This document shows, in pieces, positions 18,038-32,400 of a stretch of 64,000 bases of DNA. Numbering within the stretch: the stretch's first letter is position 1; each line of letters opens with the position of its first letter. The position numbers were made by a program, and so were the translations under genes. Under the pieces are notes generated by a model that was not told the DNA's origin, did no database searches, and saw only the letters and a list, made by a program, of their open reading frames with translations. Source of the stretch: Trichoplax adhaerens (Eukaryota > Placozoa > Uniplacotomia > Trichoplacea > Trichoplacidae). The stretch covers positions 885,510 through 949,509 of the forward strand of contig NW_002060956.1 in assembly GCF_000150275.1 (NCBI RefSeq), in the 5' to 3' direction.

Positions 18038-19823
18038 ATGGTGAGTTGGAGAGAGAGTAGTTTGCAAAAAATATGGCGATTGACCAGTAGTGAGCAGTTG
18101 AATGCTGACATCGTATTCCATAAGAGTAATTGAAACTTGTCTCTCTGTTTGTAGGTCCAATTTGTATTATTATTTAGCCGGCAAGGTAAGTTACGCTTGC
18201 AAAAGTGGTTCAATGCATCCACGCTGAAAGAGAAGAAAAGGACTGCTCGTGAATTGATTACCGCTATATTAGCTCGTAAACCCAAAATGTGTAACTTTTT
18301 GGAATGGAAAGATTTAAAAGTTGTTTATAAGCGGTAGGTAGATGAGTTGCACGTGAGTGATTGGTCGTTAGTTATTAGCAAGTAGATATACCATGGGTTA
18401 GGATGACTTCTTTCGTGTTGTAAAGTTCGGAAAAGACTTTCAATGCAATTTGTAAAAAAAATCCATTAGTATCATTTACTCCTGTCGATTTTACTAGTAA
18501 AATACAATTACTACTTTTAAAATATACCTCAAATTATGTTGAAAATAAGTTTATATGATTGTGACTACTTTGATCGTTCAATTAGTGGTCAAGATATCGA
18601 TTGCTATAGTTGTAATCGTCAATATGTGACTTCATTACGCCTATATTTACCAATCATGACAAACGATCGTTTTGGATGTCGTCATTTCTTCAATGATCGA
18701 AATGAACGAATATATATAGTCATCATGATCTTCCGATCATGTTGTGCTATGACTAATCGATTTCTACTACAATACAGTCTATATGACATAGAAATCGATA
18801 TGCAATTACGCGCCAATGTTATACATGCAATAAAGTCATATACTGTACAGTCGGCATAATTCATATGCTAGTCGACATTCCTTATTGATGGTTCAACATT
18901 TTAGAAGGCTGCTATCGCTGAATATGGACATCATTTTGATTATATTTTCATTTTGTACTTTTGGCGTAGTTATGCTAGCCTTTATTTTTGCTGTGCTATC
19001 GAAGAAAATGATAATGAACTGCTAACCTTAGAGCTCATTCATCGTTACGTAGAACTCTTGGATAAGTACTTTGGCAGCGTAAGTACATTTTACTTACTTA
19101 TTCTATAAAGGACTGGAGTATCTTTCTGAAACACCGCTGAATTTCTCATATAATATACAGTACTATAAAATCACTACAGTGTCGTTTATCAACTTAATTA
19201 TATGGTGCCTGCACATTAGAGTGCAGTAGATGGTATAAGGCAGATTACCATGTTATACGCTATTGGACAAGTTTCACCAATAACTTTGAAATATATTTCT
19301 TCCTACATGATATGCGCAAGTGCTCGCCCTAATGTTCTTTTCCATTTTATACTTAAATTTTATATCATAGGTGTGCGAATTAGATATTATTTTTAACTTT
19401 GAAAAGGTAATGTAGCATTAATTATATCGAAATAGATTGATATCACCAGTATGATACTAAATCCAGCACTATGCTAGGCTGGTTTCATGATAAACAATCT
19501 AACCGAAAAATAACTTTATGGATCTGATTTTAACATATTTTAATCGCTTTTTGAATTCGATTAGGCATATTTCATATTAGACGAACTATTAATTGGTGGC
19601 GATATTCAGGAAACCAGTAAAAAAAATGTCTTAAAAGCTGTTTCAGCGCAGGACATGCTTCAAGAAGTAATGAAATCGCAATAATATTGCTCACACATCT
19701 ACTTAAATTATCATAGCTGTAGTTATAATTGCCTGTAGTCTTTACCTCACTCCACGTTCTATATCATTCACGTAGGAAAATGAAACACGAAGTGCACTAG
19801 AAGAGCTCGGATTGCCATCTTAA
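18038..19823 (+). CDS. AP1S: AP-1 clathrin adaptor complex sigma subunit, 158 aa, 6 exons
   Basis: Small (sigma-1) subunit of the heterotetrameric AP-1 adaptor, which sorts cargo into clathrin vesicles at the trans-Golgi network and endosomes. Exons 18038-18040 (only the start codon), 18155-18333, 18970-19078, 19371-19406, 19565-19666 and 19776-19823 join to 477 nt, giving exactly 158 residues, the usual sigma-1 length. Family hallmarks are [14 protein letters not shown] near the start, [64 protein letters not shown] and the closing ALEELGLPS. The KLRLQKW and [14 protein letters not shown] motifs point to AP-1, not to AP-2 sigma. The first intron follows immediately after ATG, so the first exon is mostly untranslated leader. 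Confidence 0.97.
18334..18969 (+). other. AP1S intron 2 with an unexplained open frame
   Basis: A 636-base intron. It contains a + strand open frame of 107 codons (18536-18859) with an overlapping minus-strand frame of 60 codons. The frame has no recognisable domain. It is rich in CGATCGTT-like and ATCGAT-like self-complementary words. It may be chance or a retained-intron product. Confidence 0.35.
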
Positions 19824-19856
19824 ATTAGTTTTGACTTTTATCGTACCTGTAAAGGC

Positions 19857-19862
19857 AATAAA
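19857..19862 (+). terminator. Polyadenylation signal of AP1S
   Basis: A canonical AATAAA hexamer lies 33 bases after the AP1S stop codon, implying a very short 3' untranslated region. This is a sequence match only. Confidence 0.6.
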
Positions 19863-21613
19863 CGCACTGTATGGTAACTGACAAAGTTATGACTTACGAT
19901 TATTCTAATACAGTTATACTACTTATTTTGCATTGATTCGAGTCTCTATGCTACTGTCGGTATTATGATTTTTTCAATGTTCAAATTTGGATATTGTTAT
20001 ATCGCGATGTATGCATGTACTAATAATTATAATTTTTAGCTTTAAAAATTGTCCACTTAGTTAAAATTTATTAGATCAATAGCTAGCTATGAATTCAGTG
20101 GCGTATCCTAGCATACAAACTTTAAAATGATGGTATATACAGTATAGTATCTGATATCATAGGAACTTCTACTGTAATATTTGAAGCCCGTACTGTAGTG
20201 CTACTTTTCTTATACAAATTTATTTATAGTTTAAATGTAATACGGTGGTAAATGGATGGTTTACATTCATAAATGATGAACTGTATAAATTATATTCTTG
20301 GAATGTTCTTCGCTTCTATTTAGATGTAAACTAAACATACGGTATTGTAATTTGCTCTGCTTATCCATTTTGCAAAAGATAAATTTATAGTAAATTAAAG
20401 AAGATTGTATGGTTGATATCAGTTTTTAAATAGTTTTAACTACTGTGAGTTATTTGCTTAGTAGATAATATCTGATAATGAAGCGTATTAATTAAAAACA
20501 ATGCTAAAATAAATTAATTAGGTACACCAATTTAGACACGGTATTGCTCTTTGAAATAAAATAACGTAATCCTCATTATTGATATTGTATTAATTCACTA
20601 CAACAAGCGTATAAGTAATTTAAAAGAACATTACCTTCAGATAGTTATCGATCATTTAAATTGCAACGGTATCAGTTACCGCCGGTCAGACTTGCGTTTG
20701 CTTGACGATTAATAAATCACAATGGCAAATGTTCGATAGAGTAGGTAGGTTTAAATTCAAGAAAGCAAGTATTTTCGCATGTTGCATTTTCAAGATGTAA
20801 GTCTTTCGATGGTACACGAACGAATGTAGCTAAAATAGATGTCAGTGTACACTGGACTATATACCAGTAACGCGGCACTTCATGGATGTTGAAATAGTGA
20901 TAACATAACGATTCTGTACTACTGGTAACAGAAAATTCGAATGACGCTTGGAGTAGAAAGAATGACGACAAATGTCAAAATAGTCGAAATTTACGGTTAA
21001 TACTTTTACTTAATATATAACACCGATATAGCAGTTCTTCAATGGTTCCCGCACCCGAACTCGCTCGGCCAGCTCACGTTTCAAATACATATTTAATATA
21101 TCAGTATTTGGCGCTAGTTTATTTCATATTATTAAAATATGGCGAACAGTATAAATCCACGATAAATTTGATAGTATTACAGTATTACGTATACCCTTAA
21201 GCATATGCTGCTGCAGTTTATGATATCGTATTTACTTTGAAACATGCGCGTTCTTTACGAAATCTCAATTGGTTTCATTTTCTTAATCATGAGATCATGG
21301 TTAGGGGTGGGTGATAATTTACTTACAAAAGTCTCACAATTCAATATTAAAAATTCAGTCTAGTACCTATTTCGACCAGGAAGCATTAATTACGGTAATT
21401 AACCCAAAATTGCCCAATACATAAATCACTACTGTACTCTGCTGATATGTCTAGTAAGCTAAATTAATCACTTTATGAATTGTTAGAATGTCTACAAATT
21501 ATTCTTTTATACATCGCTACTTTTTAGAAACTATCTACAAAAAGTTATCACAAATTAAATGAACTTAGATATATACACGAAATGTTGATACATTTGTACG
21601 AATTTCGTAGAAT
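19863..21613. other. Convergent intergenic region, AP1S / SMC4
   Basis: AT-rich spacer between the 3' ends of two convergent genes. An 84-codon minus-strand frame at 20717-20971 has no recognisable features and is probably chance. I see nothing else here. Confidence 0.4.
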
Positions 21614-24600
21614 TTAGGCAGCAGCAATTTTTCGTGGATCAATCACCACGGTTTTCGTCGCATTATCTGTCTTGTAAATTCCAATTAATCGATCAGCTAA
21701 TTCAAACATATTGTTTCTTAAACTTATAATAATGAATTGTGCATTTTTCGTTCTCTCCTAGTTGTAAGTAAAATAAAATAAAATAAAACTATTAGAGGTT
21801 CAGATGTACAGTAGAGACACATGAAAACAATAGCCTTACTTTAATATAATTGGCAACAATTGAAACATTTTTGAAGTCTAGGGCTGCATCAATCTCATCC
21901 ATTACATATAGAGGGCTGGGTTTAAAATGATGCAGAGCAAAAACCTATGTAAATTATGCAAAAAAGAATACATATTTTAACAACAATTTTAAATTTCAGC
22001 AATTAAGACATTCACAGGTAGTGTAGCGTATGTAAAGCTGATACTTCAGATCTATAACTACAGTAAGAATGTTTACTCATAAACAATTTATTGTATCGTA
22101 CCAAAGCAAGTGAACTGAGAGTTTTTTCACCACCAGAAAGATTGGATATATTCTTCCAGCTTTTCTTTGGCGGCCGTACGCTAAATGCAATACCTTCGCT
22201 GAAAGGATCCAAACTGTCTACAAGTTCTAAATCCGCGTCACCTCCCAAAGTCAACATTTGGTACATTTCTTTTAATTTGCTGCTTATTATCTCAAAGCCG
22301 TGCATAAACATATCCAGTCTTTCTTTCTTCAATTGATCTAGTTCTCGGCGACGCTCATTACGTTGTTCAGTTATTTCGTCAAGTTCTGAAACGCGTGTCA
22401 AGTAAACTTCTTCCTGTGATATAAATTCAATAAAATGGATTTAGGTGTTGCCCATAATGGAGCTGCTTCCTTTACAGAAGCTAATTCAAACGCTACGAAT
22501 CAATGAGACATTACTTTTCTAAAATATTCGGTTATTGCAGCCATGTTAGGTTTCATTTCTTGTAATCTTTCTTCTAAGACTGTAATCTGGTATTGTAAAT
22601 TTACGGTATCTAAGCCTTTTAATTCGTCAATACTAATTTCTGGGAGAATATCTTGAGTATCATCGTCAACTACTTCACCCTTGACAACACGGTTAAGTTT
22701 CATACTTTCCAGCTATACGAAAAAAAAGATGGTCGTAATAATCTAAGTAATCGCTGATAAAGTTTAAGCTAAACTGCGATCTAATATCTGGGTACTACGA
22801 ATTTATTGCTTACCTGTTTCTTACAGCTTTTAATTTTTTGCTGGGCTTCTTTCAATTCGCCATTTAATTTCTCCAGCTCATGTTTTAATTCGATTTCTTT
22901 GTTCTTTGATTCATTCTCTTCGTCGTTTATGATTTTTGCTCCGTCAGTTAAAGTATCCAATTCCTTAACTTTTTCCTGGCGTTGTAAATCTAGCTCATTA
23001 AAACGATTGTTATTTTGAACCGCATCATCTTCTAACTTTTCCAGTTGAGCCATAACATCTTTCACGTGATTAGTATTCTCTGTTAATTCTTTTTCCATTT
23101 TGTTAATGGCTTCACGACATTTATTTAAATTTCTAAATTTTTGACCATCAAGATTACACTTAGATAGGGCCCATCAGGATAAATTTAGATATGTAACTTT
23201 CTTACATACTTATCATTTGTTTTAATTGCAACTTTGGATTTCGTAATGGTAGCATTTGCTTGATCAATCTGATTGACGACTTTATCCAGTCGTTCCTGTA
23301 ATAACGACATTAACATAAGTATGATATGACTTATTGCCGATAATCATAGTGCTTAACCGAAACTAAGTGCTAAATACTGTAGTATGCATACGAAAATAAC
23401 CAACCTGCTGTACTTTCAGTTTAGTACCACCTATCTCCATAATTTGAGTATGCAAGCGTTTGACAATTTCTTCCACTTTTGAGGAACGTTTCTCTAGCTT
23501 TTCATATTCTTTAATATTATAGTTAATGGCATATTAATTGATTTTATTTGTAAAAAAATGGTTACATATGTTTACAATATTGCCGCCAAGTGACGGCTAG
23601 TCAGTCACTACAAACATACCGGCTTTTTTCTCTCGAAGGGCCGATTCAAGTTGACCTTGACGTTTAGAATCGTCTTTGGTACGATGCTGAGCTAATTTTG
23701 CTTCTAGTTGCTTTAGTTGTTCAGACATTGTAGTCTGTTGCTCGCTTAAAGACTAAAATAGGAAAAGTTGAGAAAGTTTATTTAACGATAACTAGATTGA
23801 TAATTTGATACCAGACTAACAGACTTTAATACGAGTAGCGGATATTACCTTGACTTCCATTTTACATTTTTCATATTCATATTCTAAAGTAGATATTTCT
23901 GTGGTAACTGCTTTTTCCGTTTCTTCAAGTTCTTTCCTGTCACGTTGCAATTTCTATGATGTAAGATAAAATTTTAGTTTAATCTATAAATATTACAATC
24001 AACCGTTCATAAATTGACTGAAGCTACAATCGTAAAATGGACCTCGCTAATACTGATCCAGCTGTTATGGTCATTTTCTAGCTTTTTTAGATCTTGTGGA
24101 GATACTTCTTCATGTAGCTTAGATGACATCCTGCCTTTAATAACACGATTACCTCCACCGGACATAGTTCCTACGATGCGTATAGGTTATATGAAATGTA
24201 AGCGAATTTATTCGACAATAACGACAGTGTAGCTCAAAATTAAACGGAGTAATAATAGCTATCAGCCAACCAACCTGACTGATCAATGAGGTGGCCAGCT
24301 AACGTTACTACGCGTTGTCGCTTATTACCCTAGATGAAGGTTTGTGAGAAATTAGTTAAAACGTAAATTTAAATCCCGCTTAAATTAATTATTTACCTTG
24401 AAAGCTATTCTAGTTGCTTGGTCTAAGTCATCGGCAACTAAAGTATCACGTAGGGCAAAGTAAAATGCAGTTAAGAATTTTTTGTCCGAAATGTTCACTA
24501 AATCGAATAGGCGAGGAACATTTTCTGGCCTAAACATGATTAAAAACATTTGCATTAATATTGGAAGCCTAATAAGGACGTAACTTAAAATGCTAAACTT

Positions 24601-27600
24601 ACGTTGAAATTTTACTGGAAGCGGCTGGACGTAGTTTCTCAATCTAGAGAATTCATTATAAATTGTATTAGTACATTGTTAATTTTACAGGAATAAATAA
24701 CAAAATCTAGTAGCTAATCACCTTGTCTAAAGCCAAGAGTGTTACCAGGCCGATACGTTTTTCTTTTAATAGTTTAATACACGCTTGAGCAGTTTCCAAG
24801 GTATCGACAACAACATGATCTAGAGCTCCGCAAGCAGTACTTATTGCTACATCATACTTTTGGTTTATGCTGCCCAAATCACCCTTGATTTAAATATAGA
24901 TTAAATGCTCGAATGTTGTACATACATTCAATTAATTACAAAAGAATTCATTTGTATTTTACAACACATCTTACCAATCTTCCATAAATTCCATTTATAC
25001 GCCCTTCTTTCTTCTCTTTCAAAAGGGCGGTAAGAACTTCATTCCTAAAATGACGATATTATTTGAATTCTCTAATGTTAAAGATGTACCTTTATAAATT
25101 TGAGGCCAGTTGAGATATGCAGAAGTAAAAATTTCGATACAGACCTGCTTTTAGACGCTTGCATAGAGCCTCTCATTTCTTCAAGTTTACTTCTGCTACT
25201 GCGAAGCTGAGGATTATCGAAAAAGAGTAATTCGTATGAAATTAGACGTCAGAACATATAACATTGTCCAAAATTCTTCACAACGAACATCATTTAAAAA
25301 TTGCGAAAAATAGCAACCTTTAGGGTATATGTATAATGAATCATTGTAAAAGTTTACTTACGTTGTTTTTAGTGTCAATTTCATTATTTTCGGTTTCTTT
25401 AAGTTTTTGTCTTACACTATTCAATTTTTCCTTCTTATTGGGGATACATTTTTCCATTTCTTTAATATCCCTAAGTTTTATAAATAATTTTAATCCAACT
25501 GACTCTTAATTCAAAAGCCAGTATTTAATATTTCATTACAGTATCAGGTTTTATTGATTACTTTTTTCTTGCAGCAATGTCTTTGATTGTATTTTCGTAA
25601 TTTTCCTTGATTTGTTTTAAGTTGTTTTCTGTTTGCTTCTTAGCGCTTAGAAATATATCTAATTCGCTCTGAGCTACATCCATCTAATCATAGTAACGTA
25701 ATATATTAAAATCTGATTGAATTAGAAAGCTTACTTCACGTCTTGCTTTATGATAAGAACTAATCTTACATTAGATTTTGCTTCATATACAATTTTATTG
25801 AGTTCCAATAATTCCTTCTCTTTCCCCTAGAGCCAATAAAAAATTGGTGGTCTATTACTAATGTTACGTATAATTCGAATGAGTAAGTTTAATTAGACTC
25901 AATAATGTGGAAAATTAATTGCATTACCTCTTTTTCAACTTGAAGATCCTGAGTTTCACTTTTAAGTCCTAGTATGTTAGAGTAGATTTCAGTGAAATGA
26001 AATTTTATGTATAACGCGTATACGATAGGTTTAAATATGGTGCAGTGCATAATTATTGTACCTTCAATGATAACTTGCAGATTTTCTTCTTCTACCTTAC
26101 GTTTAGTCTATCCAAGATATAGATAGTAATCTTCCTTAGTAATCCATTTATATATGTAATTACCTCTAGGGGATATTACAATTTAGTACGTGATTCATTA
26201 CCTCAAGACCAGCAATCGCTTCTTCAGAACTTTGAATTTCTTTCTGGCATTTATCGGGGACTTTTAATAACTCTTCCAGCTAATGTAGTATGATTATGGT
26301 ATGGTAATAGAAATTAGAGATAATTTAGTATAAAACATTTAAAGCATATATTAACTAAATGATTTTTTTAATCCAAATTCAAAATAGCAACCTTTTGCTT
26401 TTCTTTTTGTAAGGCTTTCTCGAACTTTTTATCTTTGGATTTTGAATGCTTAAGATCCTAATAAAGTGTCGCCATTTGTTAACATAAAAATAAATCTACG
26501 CGGCTACGGTTACTGCACAAAGTATATCATGGTTGAAAAATGTTCACCTCTCGTAACTTTACATCAAGCCGTTCTAATTCGGAATACTGATTTTTGCACT
26601 TTTCTAGTTCCGCAACGACTTGATCAAAATGTCTACCGATAACAACGAATACGTATGAACACTCTTACGTATGCATATCTAACTTGCATAACGTCGATTG
26701 TTTATCTATTATAAATTGTTTAATTTTATCCAATGTCAACTTTATATTTAGTAAGTGCAGAAATAGGCATCAATCAGGTCCAGCTTACTTTCTTTTCTTT
26801 TTTAGCTCTTTTTCAGCAGCTCTGGTCTTTTCTGTAATATGAATTGAATAGACATGCGAGTTACAGCTCTGTATAAATAAGTATTGGATAATGTTATATA
26901 ATGCAACATTACAAACAGACCTCGATTTTGAGTGATACTCTCTTGCAGGCCCTGCAACTGATTCATAACTGCATCACGTTTTTCAAGGCCTTCGGTATTC
27001 TTTTCGGTAACTTCGTAGCTTTAAGAATATAGCACTTGACGTTAAGAACTTATTAGCTAAGGGGTGCTCTAAATTCGCCTTAAACGTTAGATACTGATAC
27101 TGTATGCGTGTAGGTTCAAAAATACTGATTTCCTTACACATATTTCTGCAGCAGTTTATGCTTCAATTTCGTTTTATTATTTTCCATATCTATATATTCG
27201 CAGGCTTCATTCTTAATACCTTCCAAGTCATCTTTTTCTTTCTCAACTGCTTTCACACGGTTCAACTAGCCGTAATTATGAGTAATAGGATTAGTTAAAA
27301 GTGGGAAAAGTTTAATTAAATTTAACTGTTGAATTGATTTTGTAAGGGACATGGGTTGAAATAAATATAACCGAATTATTAGTAATATACTTTTTCACTT
27401 CTGGCTTCATTCATGTCGTCGACATTCTTACTGCGTTCTTCGATAGTGTCCTTAAATTGACTGGAGCCAATAATATCCTCTAGAAATTCCAGCATTCCTT
27501 CATCATGTTCTGTCTGAGCCTTTGGCTTCATTAACGCAATCTGTTCCACCTCTCCCTATAACAGGTAATTAAAGCAAGGAAGGATGTTGGAATTTATGGG

Positions 27601-29495
27601 TTGTAAATTTCGATTTCTAAAACAAAGCTATTAAATTTGCAGCGATTAAGTTACTCTTGCAACTGATTATTTTATTGGGTATAATTTCGAATTGTTTATT
27701 TTGTACTATCTGCTGTTGCATCAATGTTTTACAGCTATGCGTAGCCAATTCAAATTGCATGCATACATGCTACACTCATTTTTATATTCCAATTTTAAGC
27801 AATGTATGAATATAATCGTAGCGTGTAGTTGATGCTGCAATACGACTTGTGATGTAATAGCAAAATTTGCCCAATTTTAGGTGTCAAATTTATGTTAGTA
27901 ATGTTGGTATACGCAATTCAAAAGTGATAACCCTTTCAGAAAAGAATATGCAGTTCGGTTTTGTAGCATACAGTAATTTTCGTGACAGTATAGAGGTGTT
28001 TACATGAAGGGCGGTGGTGTTAATAGTGTACTGTACTGTACTTTGACTCTTTATTATGTCCCCCATTTTTCCACAATAAAGCTAAGAAAGCCTGCTAGAT
28101 AAAATAAGTTTTGCCCAAGCACCACATGCATATTCTGTACAGGACTGCGTAACAGAGAATTGTCTTGTCTAGTCACGGTTCGGAGGTATGGAATCATTCG
28201 TTAAATGACATAGTCATATACTGAACTTATACTGTACATTGGTGTTGAAAAAAACGAATTTTACTTTTGTAACTGGACTACTTTACGTACATGTATGATT
28301 TTCACTGTCAATCGTGAACAAAGTATACTATTCACTATGATCGCAATATTGATTGTATTGTATTACCCATTCCATGGCTTACAACATTCAAGGCTGTGCG
28401 TAATGTGCGTTGTTTAGCTGTTATAGTGCTGTATTATTATTATTTATTCTTTTATTATAATCCAGGTCTCGATAATACTATAAAGTCGAACTTACTTGCA
28501 AGATGAGAAAGCGGTTATGATCTAAATCAATTCCACTTGATTTCAAGAGGGTAGCAATCTCTTTAAAAGGTGTCTTCTTCCCATTTAAATGATAGCTTGA
28601 AGTACTATCTTTGTATGCTGTTCTGGAGACAACAAACTGACTATCTGGAATCACTTCGTAATCATCGCCTTCCTATACCATTTCAGAAAAACGTATGAAG
28701 GATAATTTGTGAATTAGACTGTTTGCCAGAATAGCAATAATAACAGTCAGACACCAGTGATATTTATAGCAATTACAGTTGGATATAGATGGGAGAAAAT
28801 GAAGCAACGCCGCACTCCAAACATTTTACTTTCCTTTCAACATTAGAAATAAGTTCGAATTTGCTATTTTGTCATTACCGATGTCTTACCTTGTCTATTA
28901 TTTTTTGAAAATGGACGCTGACGGTACAACTATCGATGTTGAGATGCTTCTCTGAGTTATGAATTAGGACAGCGATTTTTTTCGAGCGCATCTTATTGGC
29001 ACGATATCCAAATACAAATAGCATAGCATCAATAACATTGGATTTTCCACTGCCATTTGGTCCAACAATTGCGGTAAAATTCTAGAGTGTTTACAAACGA
29101 TGGGAAACTTTGAATAGTTCATAACGATATTTTAAATTGCTATCGAATTCACATAAGTAGAAGGAGTAGTAATAGTAGTTATCAAGCTAAAGCGATCAGC
29201 CTAATGGAATAGTTAACCAGTGCAGTATGATTACGCTATAAAATTTTATTCATTTTGGAAAAAAAAAAACAGAAAGGCACATTCCACACACGATAACATG
29301 ACGGTTGTTTGTTAACTGTCAGTTGCCAGCAGTATCAAGGATGACCGCTATCCGTCAAATCATTCTTATCAAGAGATTCATAAAGACCAAGAAGGAATAA
29401 CTTACCTTATCGAAAGGGCCTAATACTTTTTTCCCGGCATAAGATTTGAAATTTTCATTGACGATATGCGTAATCATTAAACGCGATTCAGCCAT
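21614..29495 (-). CDS. SMC4: Condensin ATPase subunit SMC4, many exons
   Basis: SMC-family ATPase that pairs with SMC2 in condensin I/II and compacts chromosomes. Exon 1 (29406-29495) begins [18 protein letters not shown]. Exon 2 (28890-29081) carries Walker [15 protein letters not shown] and [13 protein letters not shown]. The GEVEQI.. segment follows near 27395-27557 with [20 protein letters not shown], an SMC4-type segment. Long coiled-coil exons follow (about 25.3-27.3 kb). The hinge lies around 24.0-25.2 kb, including [20 protein letters not shown] and a [11 protein letters not shown]-type loop. Coiled coil resumes at 22.5-24.0 kb. Then come [40 protein letters not shown] (ABC signature, about 22090-22270) and the Walker [13 protein letters not shown] (about 21.84-21.95 kb). 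The last exon is 21614-21757, ending near DPRKIAAA. Human SMC4 has a longer N-terminal tail, so an upstream coding exon cannot be ruled out. Interior exon limits were not all fixed. Confidence 0.95.
27558..28496 (-). other. Largest SMC4 intron
   Basis: About 0.94 kb between the exon ending HNRFLILQ and the exon starting GEVEQI. It is AT-rich and carries a short TACTGTACTGTAC run at about 28028-28040. No nested gene is visible. Confidence 0.55.
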
Positions 29496-32400
29496 TTTGG
29501 ATGATTTTTCGACGATCTTTGGATTTGTAAGTTTTATCAGTGAATTTTCAAAGTCTACACAAGTAGCTCTCGACTACCAATGAATTGACGTTATTGGAAT
29601 AAAATCAGGCAATACTAAAATCCAACAGAATAGACTAAGGAAATAGCCTATGGAGTTGGAAAATGCAAAATATGGAAGGACAAGTGCTAATTTAGCAACT
29701 GGGATTTCAGTTCACTGCTTTCAATGAATTCTGACGTTACTGTTGCCTCAACATAAGCATTTGTCCTATATACTGTTCAACTTTTGACTGTAAACTATGG
29801 GATAGAGGTACTGTATGGTGGCAAACACCAAGGACAAATGGGTAAAATTTGAATTTCGGCGCCAGTAAAACGGTTGGTGCTGACAGCCGCAGTACTGTAG
29901 ACTGTAGACTGTACAGTCTGATTAACTTGGGTGGCACGAAGGAAAATAAACTGTGTACAGTAGGCTAAATCAAGCCTAAAGTAGATCAAATGTTATAGGT
30001 AGATGTAGTCCAATAACTCATTCCTATACAGATCGATTTTGAACAAGAGTATTAACAAATTGCAACTTTCAGTTCAATTTTCGACGCCATCTTGCCATCG
30101 AAGTTAATTGCGATGTCCTGTACAGTGTACAGTGTACAGTATACATAAAAAGTACTGTAGTCTGTAGTACTGTACAGTTCTGTTTGAACCCTTTCGTTCG
30201 CGCAGCCGCTGTCGCAGTTGCTCTTAGACTTCTGGTTGCCGTATTAAAGCAACTCCTTTTAATTAAAATTAAAACGCACATTTAATTAAGCCCTCCATTC
30301 ACGTACTGCTACTAAATTACTACTGTATTTTAACGACATCTCTTTACAGGAACTACTTTTTACCTGCCAATTCTGTGAGGAATAAATGCGTGCTTATTGT
30401 AACCATGCATTTCCTGTCGCTATTGCTCATTTTTGAGGGATAATTTCCATACTTCAGCGCTACCGGTAGTACTGGCATTGGTCGGTCAATAATAAACTGT
30501 AGACTCTAATTAAACGTAATTACTATACTGAATCTACAGTATACAGTATACCAATAACGAAGTTTGTTACAGCATATCTCTATTCTATGGCAGACGGTCA
30601 ATTTTTTTAGCTTTTTCAATCAAAGTAAATTCAATACACAAGTGTAATATTGTAGCGTCGATATCAAGATCAGAACCCCTTTTAAATATCGTCGTTTAGC
30701 TATAAGCAAGGCGTTTACTTATGATAGTAGACGATGGTAGATATCTCTATTGGCAAACTAAAAAGAGAACATAATCGATACTAATTATAATATAATTAAT
30801 GAAAAGCTTAATAAGCAAAGTCGTAATGACCATAGAGATATAATAACATTTATCATCGTAAAGGTAAAAATGACGCAACATGTCGTTTAAAAATTTCCGC
30901 TTATTGGCATTGTTGAATCTTTATGTGTGTGTTATTGTCAATTGTGCGATAATCATGGAGTGGGAAGGAACACGTTAGAAAGTCCCTATAGTAAAGAGCG
31001 CTAAATGTAAAGTGTACTCTTGGTAAAGTTAAAATTGACTACTGATTATATCATCTAAAATGCAATCATACTGTGTAAAGATTACCGGATGATGTACGCA
31101 TAGCTTGCATAAAGAGTGAATGAATTAGAGTACAGGAATAGAAAAATAGCTTGTCATCCATACAGACGTTCTTTACTGTAACATATAAAGCGCAATCAGA
31201 AAAAAATCATGTTATTGCCACAGTATGGGACTTCGTCAGAAGTCTTTAACCGAAATGATATTAAAAGGGATACTATTCTATCGGAATGCGAATAACTACC
31301 GTATTAACTGCATGATGCAACTAGACGTCTTTGTTAAACACTTTCGATAGTCGATCAGGATATTACGGGTATGTCCTGTTATACCACACATGTTTATATT
31401 GTATTTATAATCTTTTTCGCCTAACAAAAGTGATATGGACGGCCATACTCTGTATTCGGGACTCACGTAAGAATGATTCTTGATTTTTAATATTTATACA
31501 ATTTTTTAATTAAGATGTAATATGATATCAAGATTGCTATATTGAAATGTTGATATTAATGTGTACCTCGAATAACATCGTTATTCTGCTATTATAAATA
31601 CGGAAGCTGATTAAATGTAGAACAGATGATATTGATTAATTTACGTCCATCTTGCTACTGTACCTTTGTTATAAGAATTTCTCTTTCAATGTTATATTAG
31701 TATATTTAACATCAGCCAGCTGCTAATCAAATACCATAATATCAGATATATTTTCTACTCATCAGCTATTAGTTGGTAAATTTAGCATTATTATAAAACC
31801 AAGTTAATAATGAATAGATATGTACTCATTGTCATAACTTTCTATATACGGTAACATTGACAAATGTCTAGTCATAATGGCAAATTCAATTCAATTAATT
31901 AAGGTAAATTATGTTGAGGAGGAATTCGCGTCATGTAAGTATCTAAATGTGTCGGTTAAATTGCGTGTGTGTAAATACAATACCTTCTAATTGTGGTAAT
32001 CCATCAGATGAAACAGTGCTATCAGACTATCAGGCTTTACTACAAGTCTAAAAGAAATTTTGAACAAATGACCTTAGCCTTATGCCTAACATTTACAAGC
32101 AGTGATCTACCATAGTATGTGTATCATGAACCAATCTACCATATAGTTAACTCGTTTCTCTCCTTAGCTGTGAAATTAAGATTCTACGCATCACTAGCTG
32201 CGAATACAATATTAACTCAGAAGCTAAGCACGCAATAGCAGTTTTCACACTTACTTAATGTATCGATATAATACGACAAGGAAAGCCTAATCACTGCGAC
32301 ACGAGTCCAAATTAACACACTCATGCAGGTTACTAGCTTAAAAAATATTTCAGTTCTAATCAATTTTTTTTACACGTAATAGATTATGCTGATAGAGAAC

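Noticed and set aside
30069-30281. 70-codon minus-strand frame
   Set aside because: Crosses TACAGTGTAC runs that translate into low-complexity sequence; likely chance.
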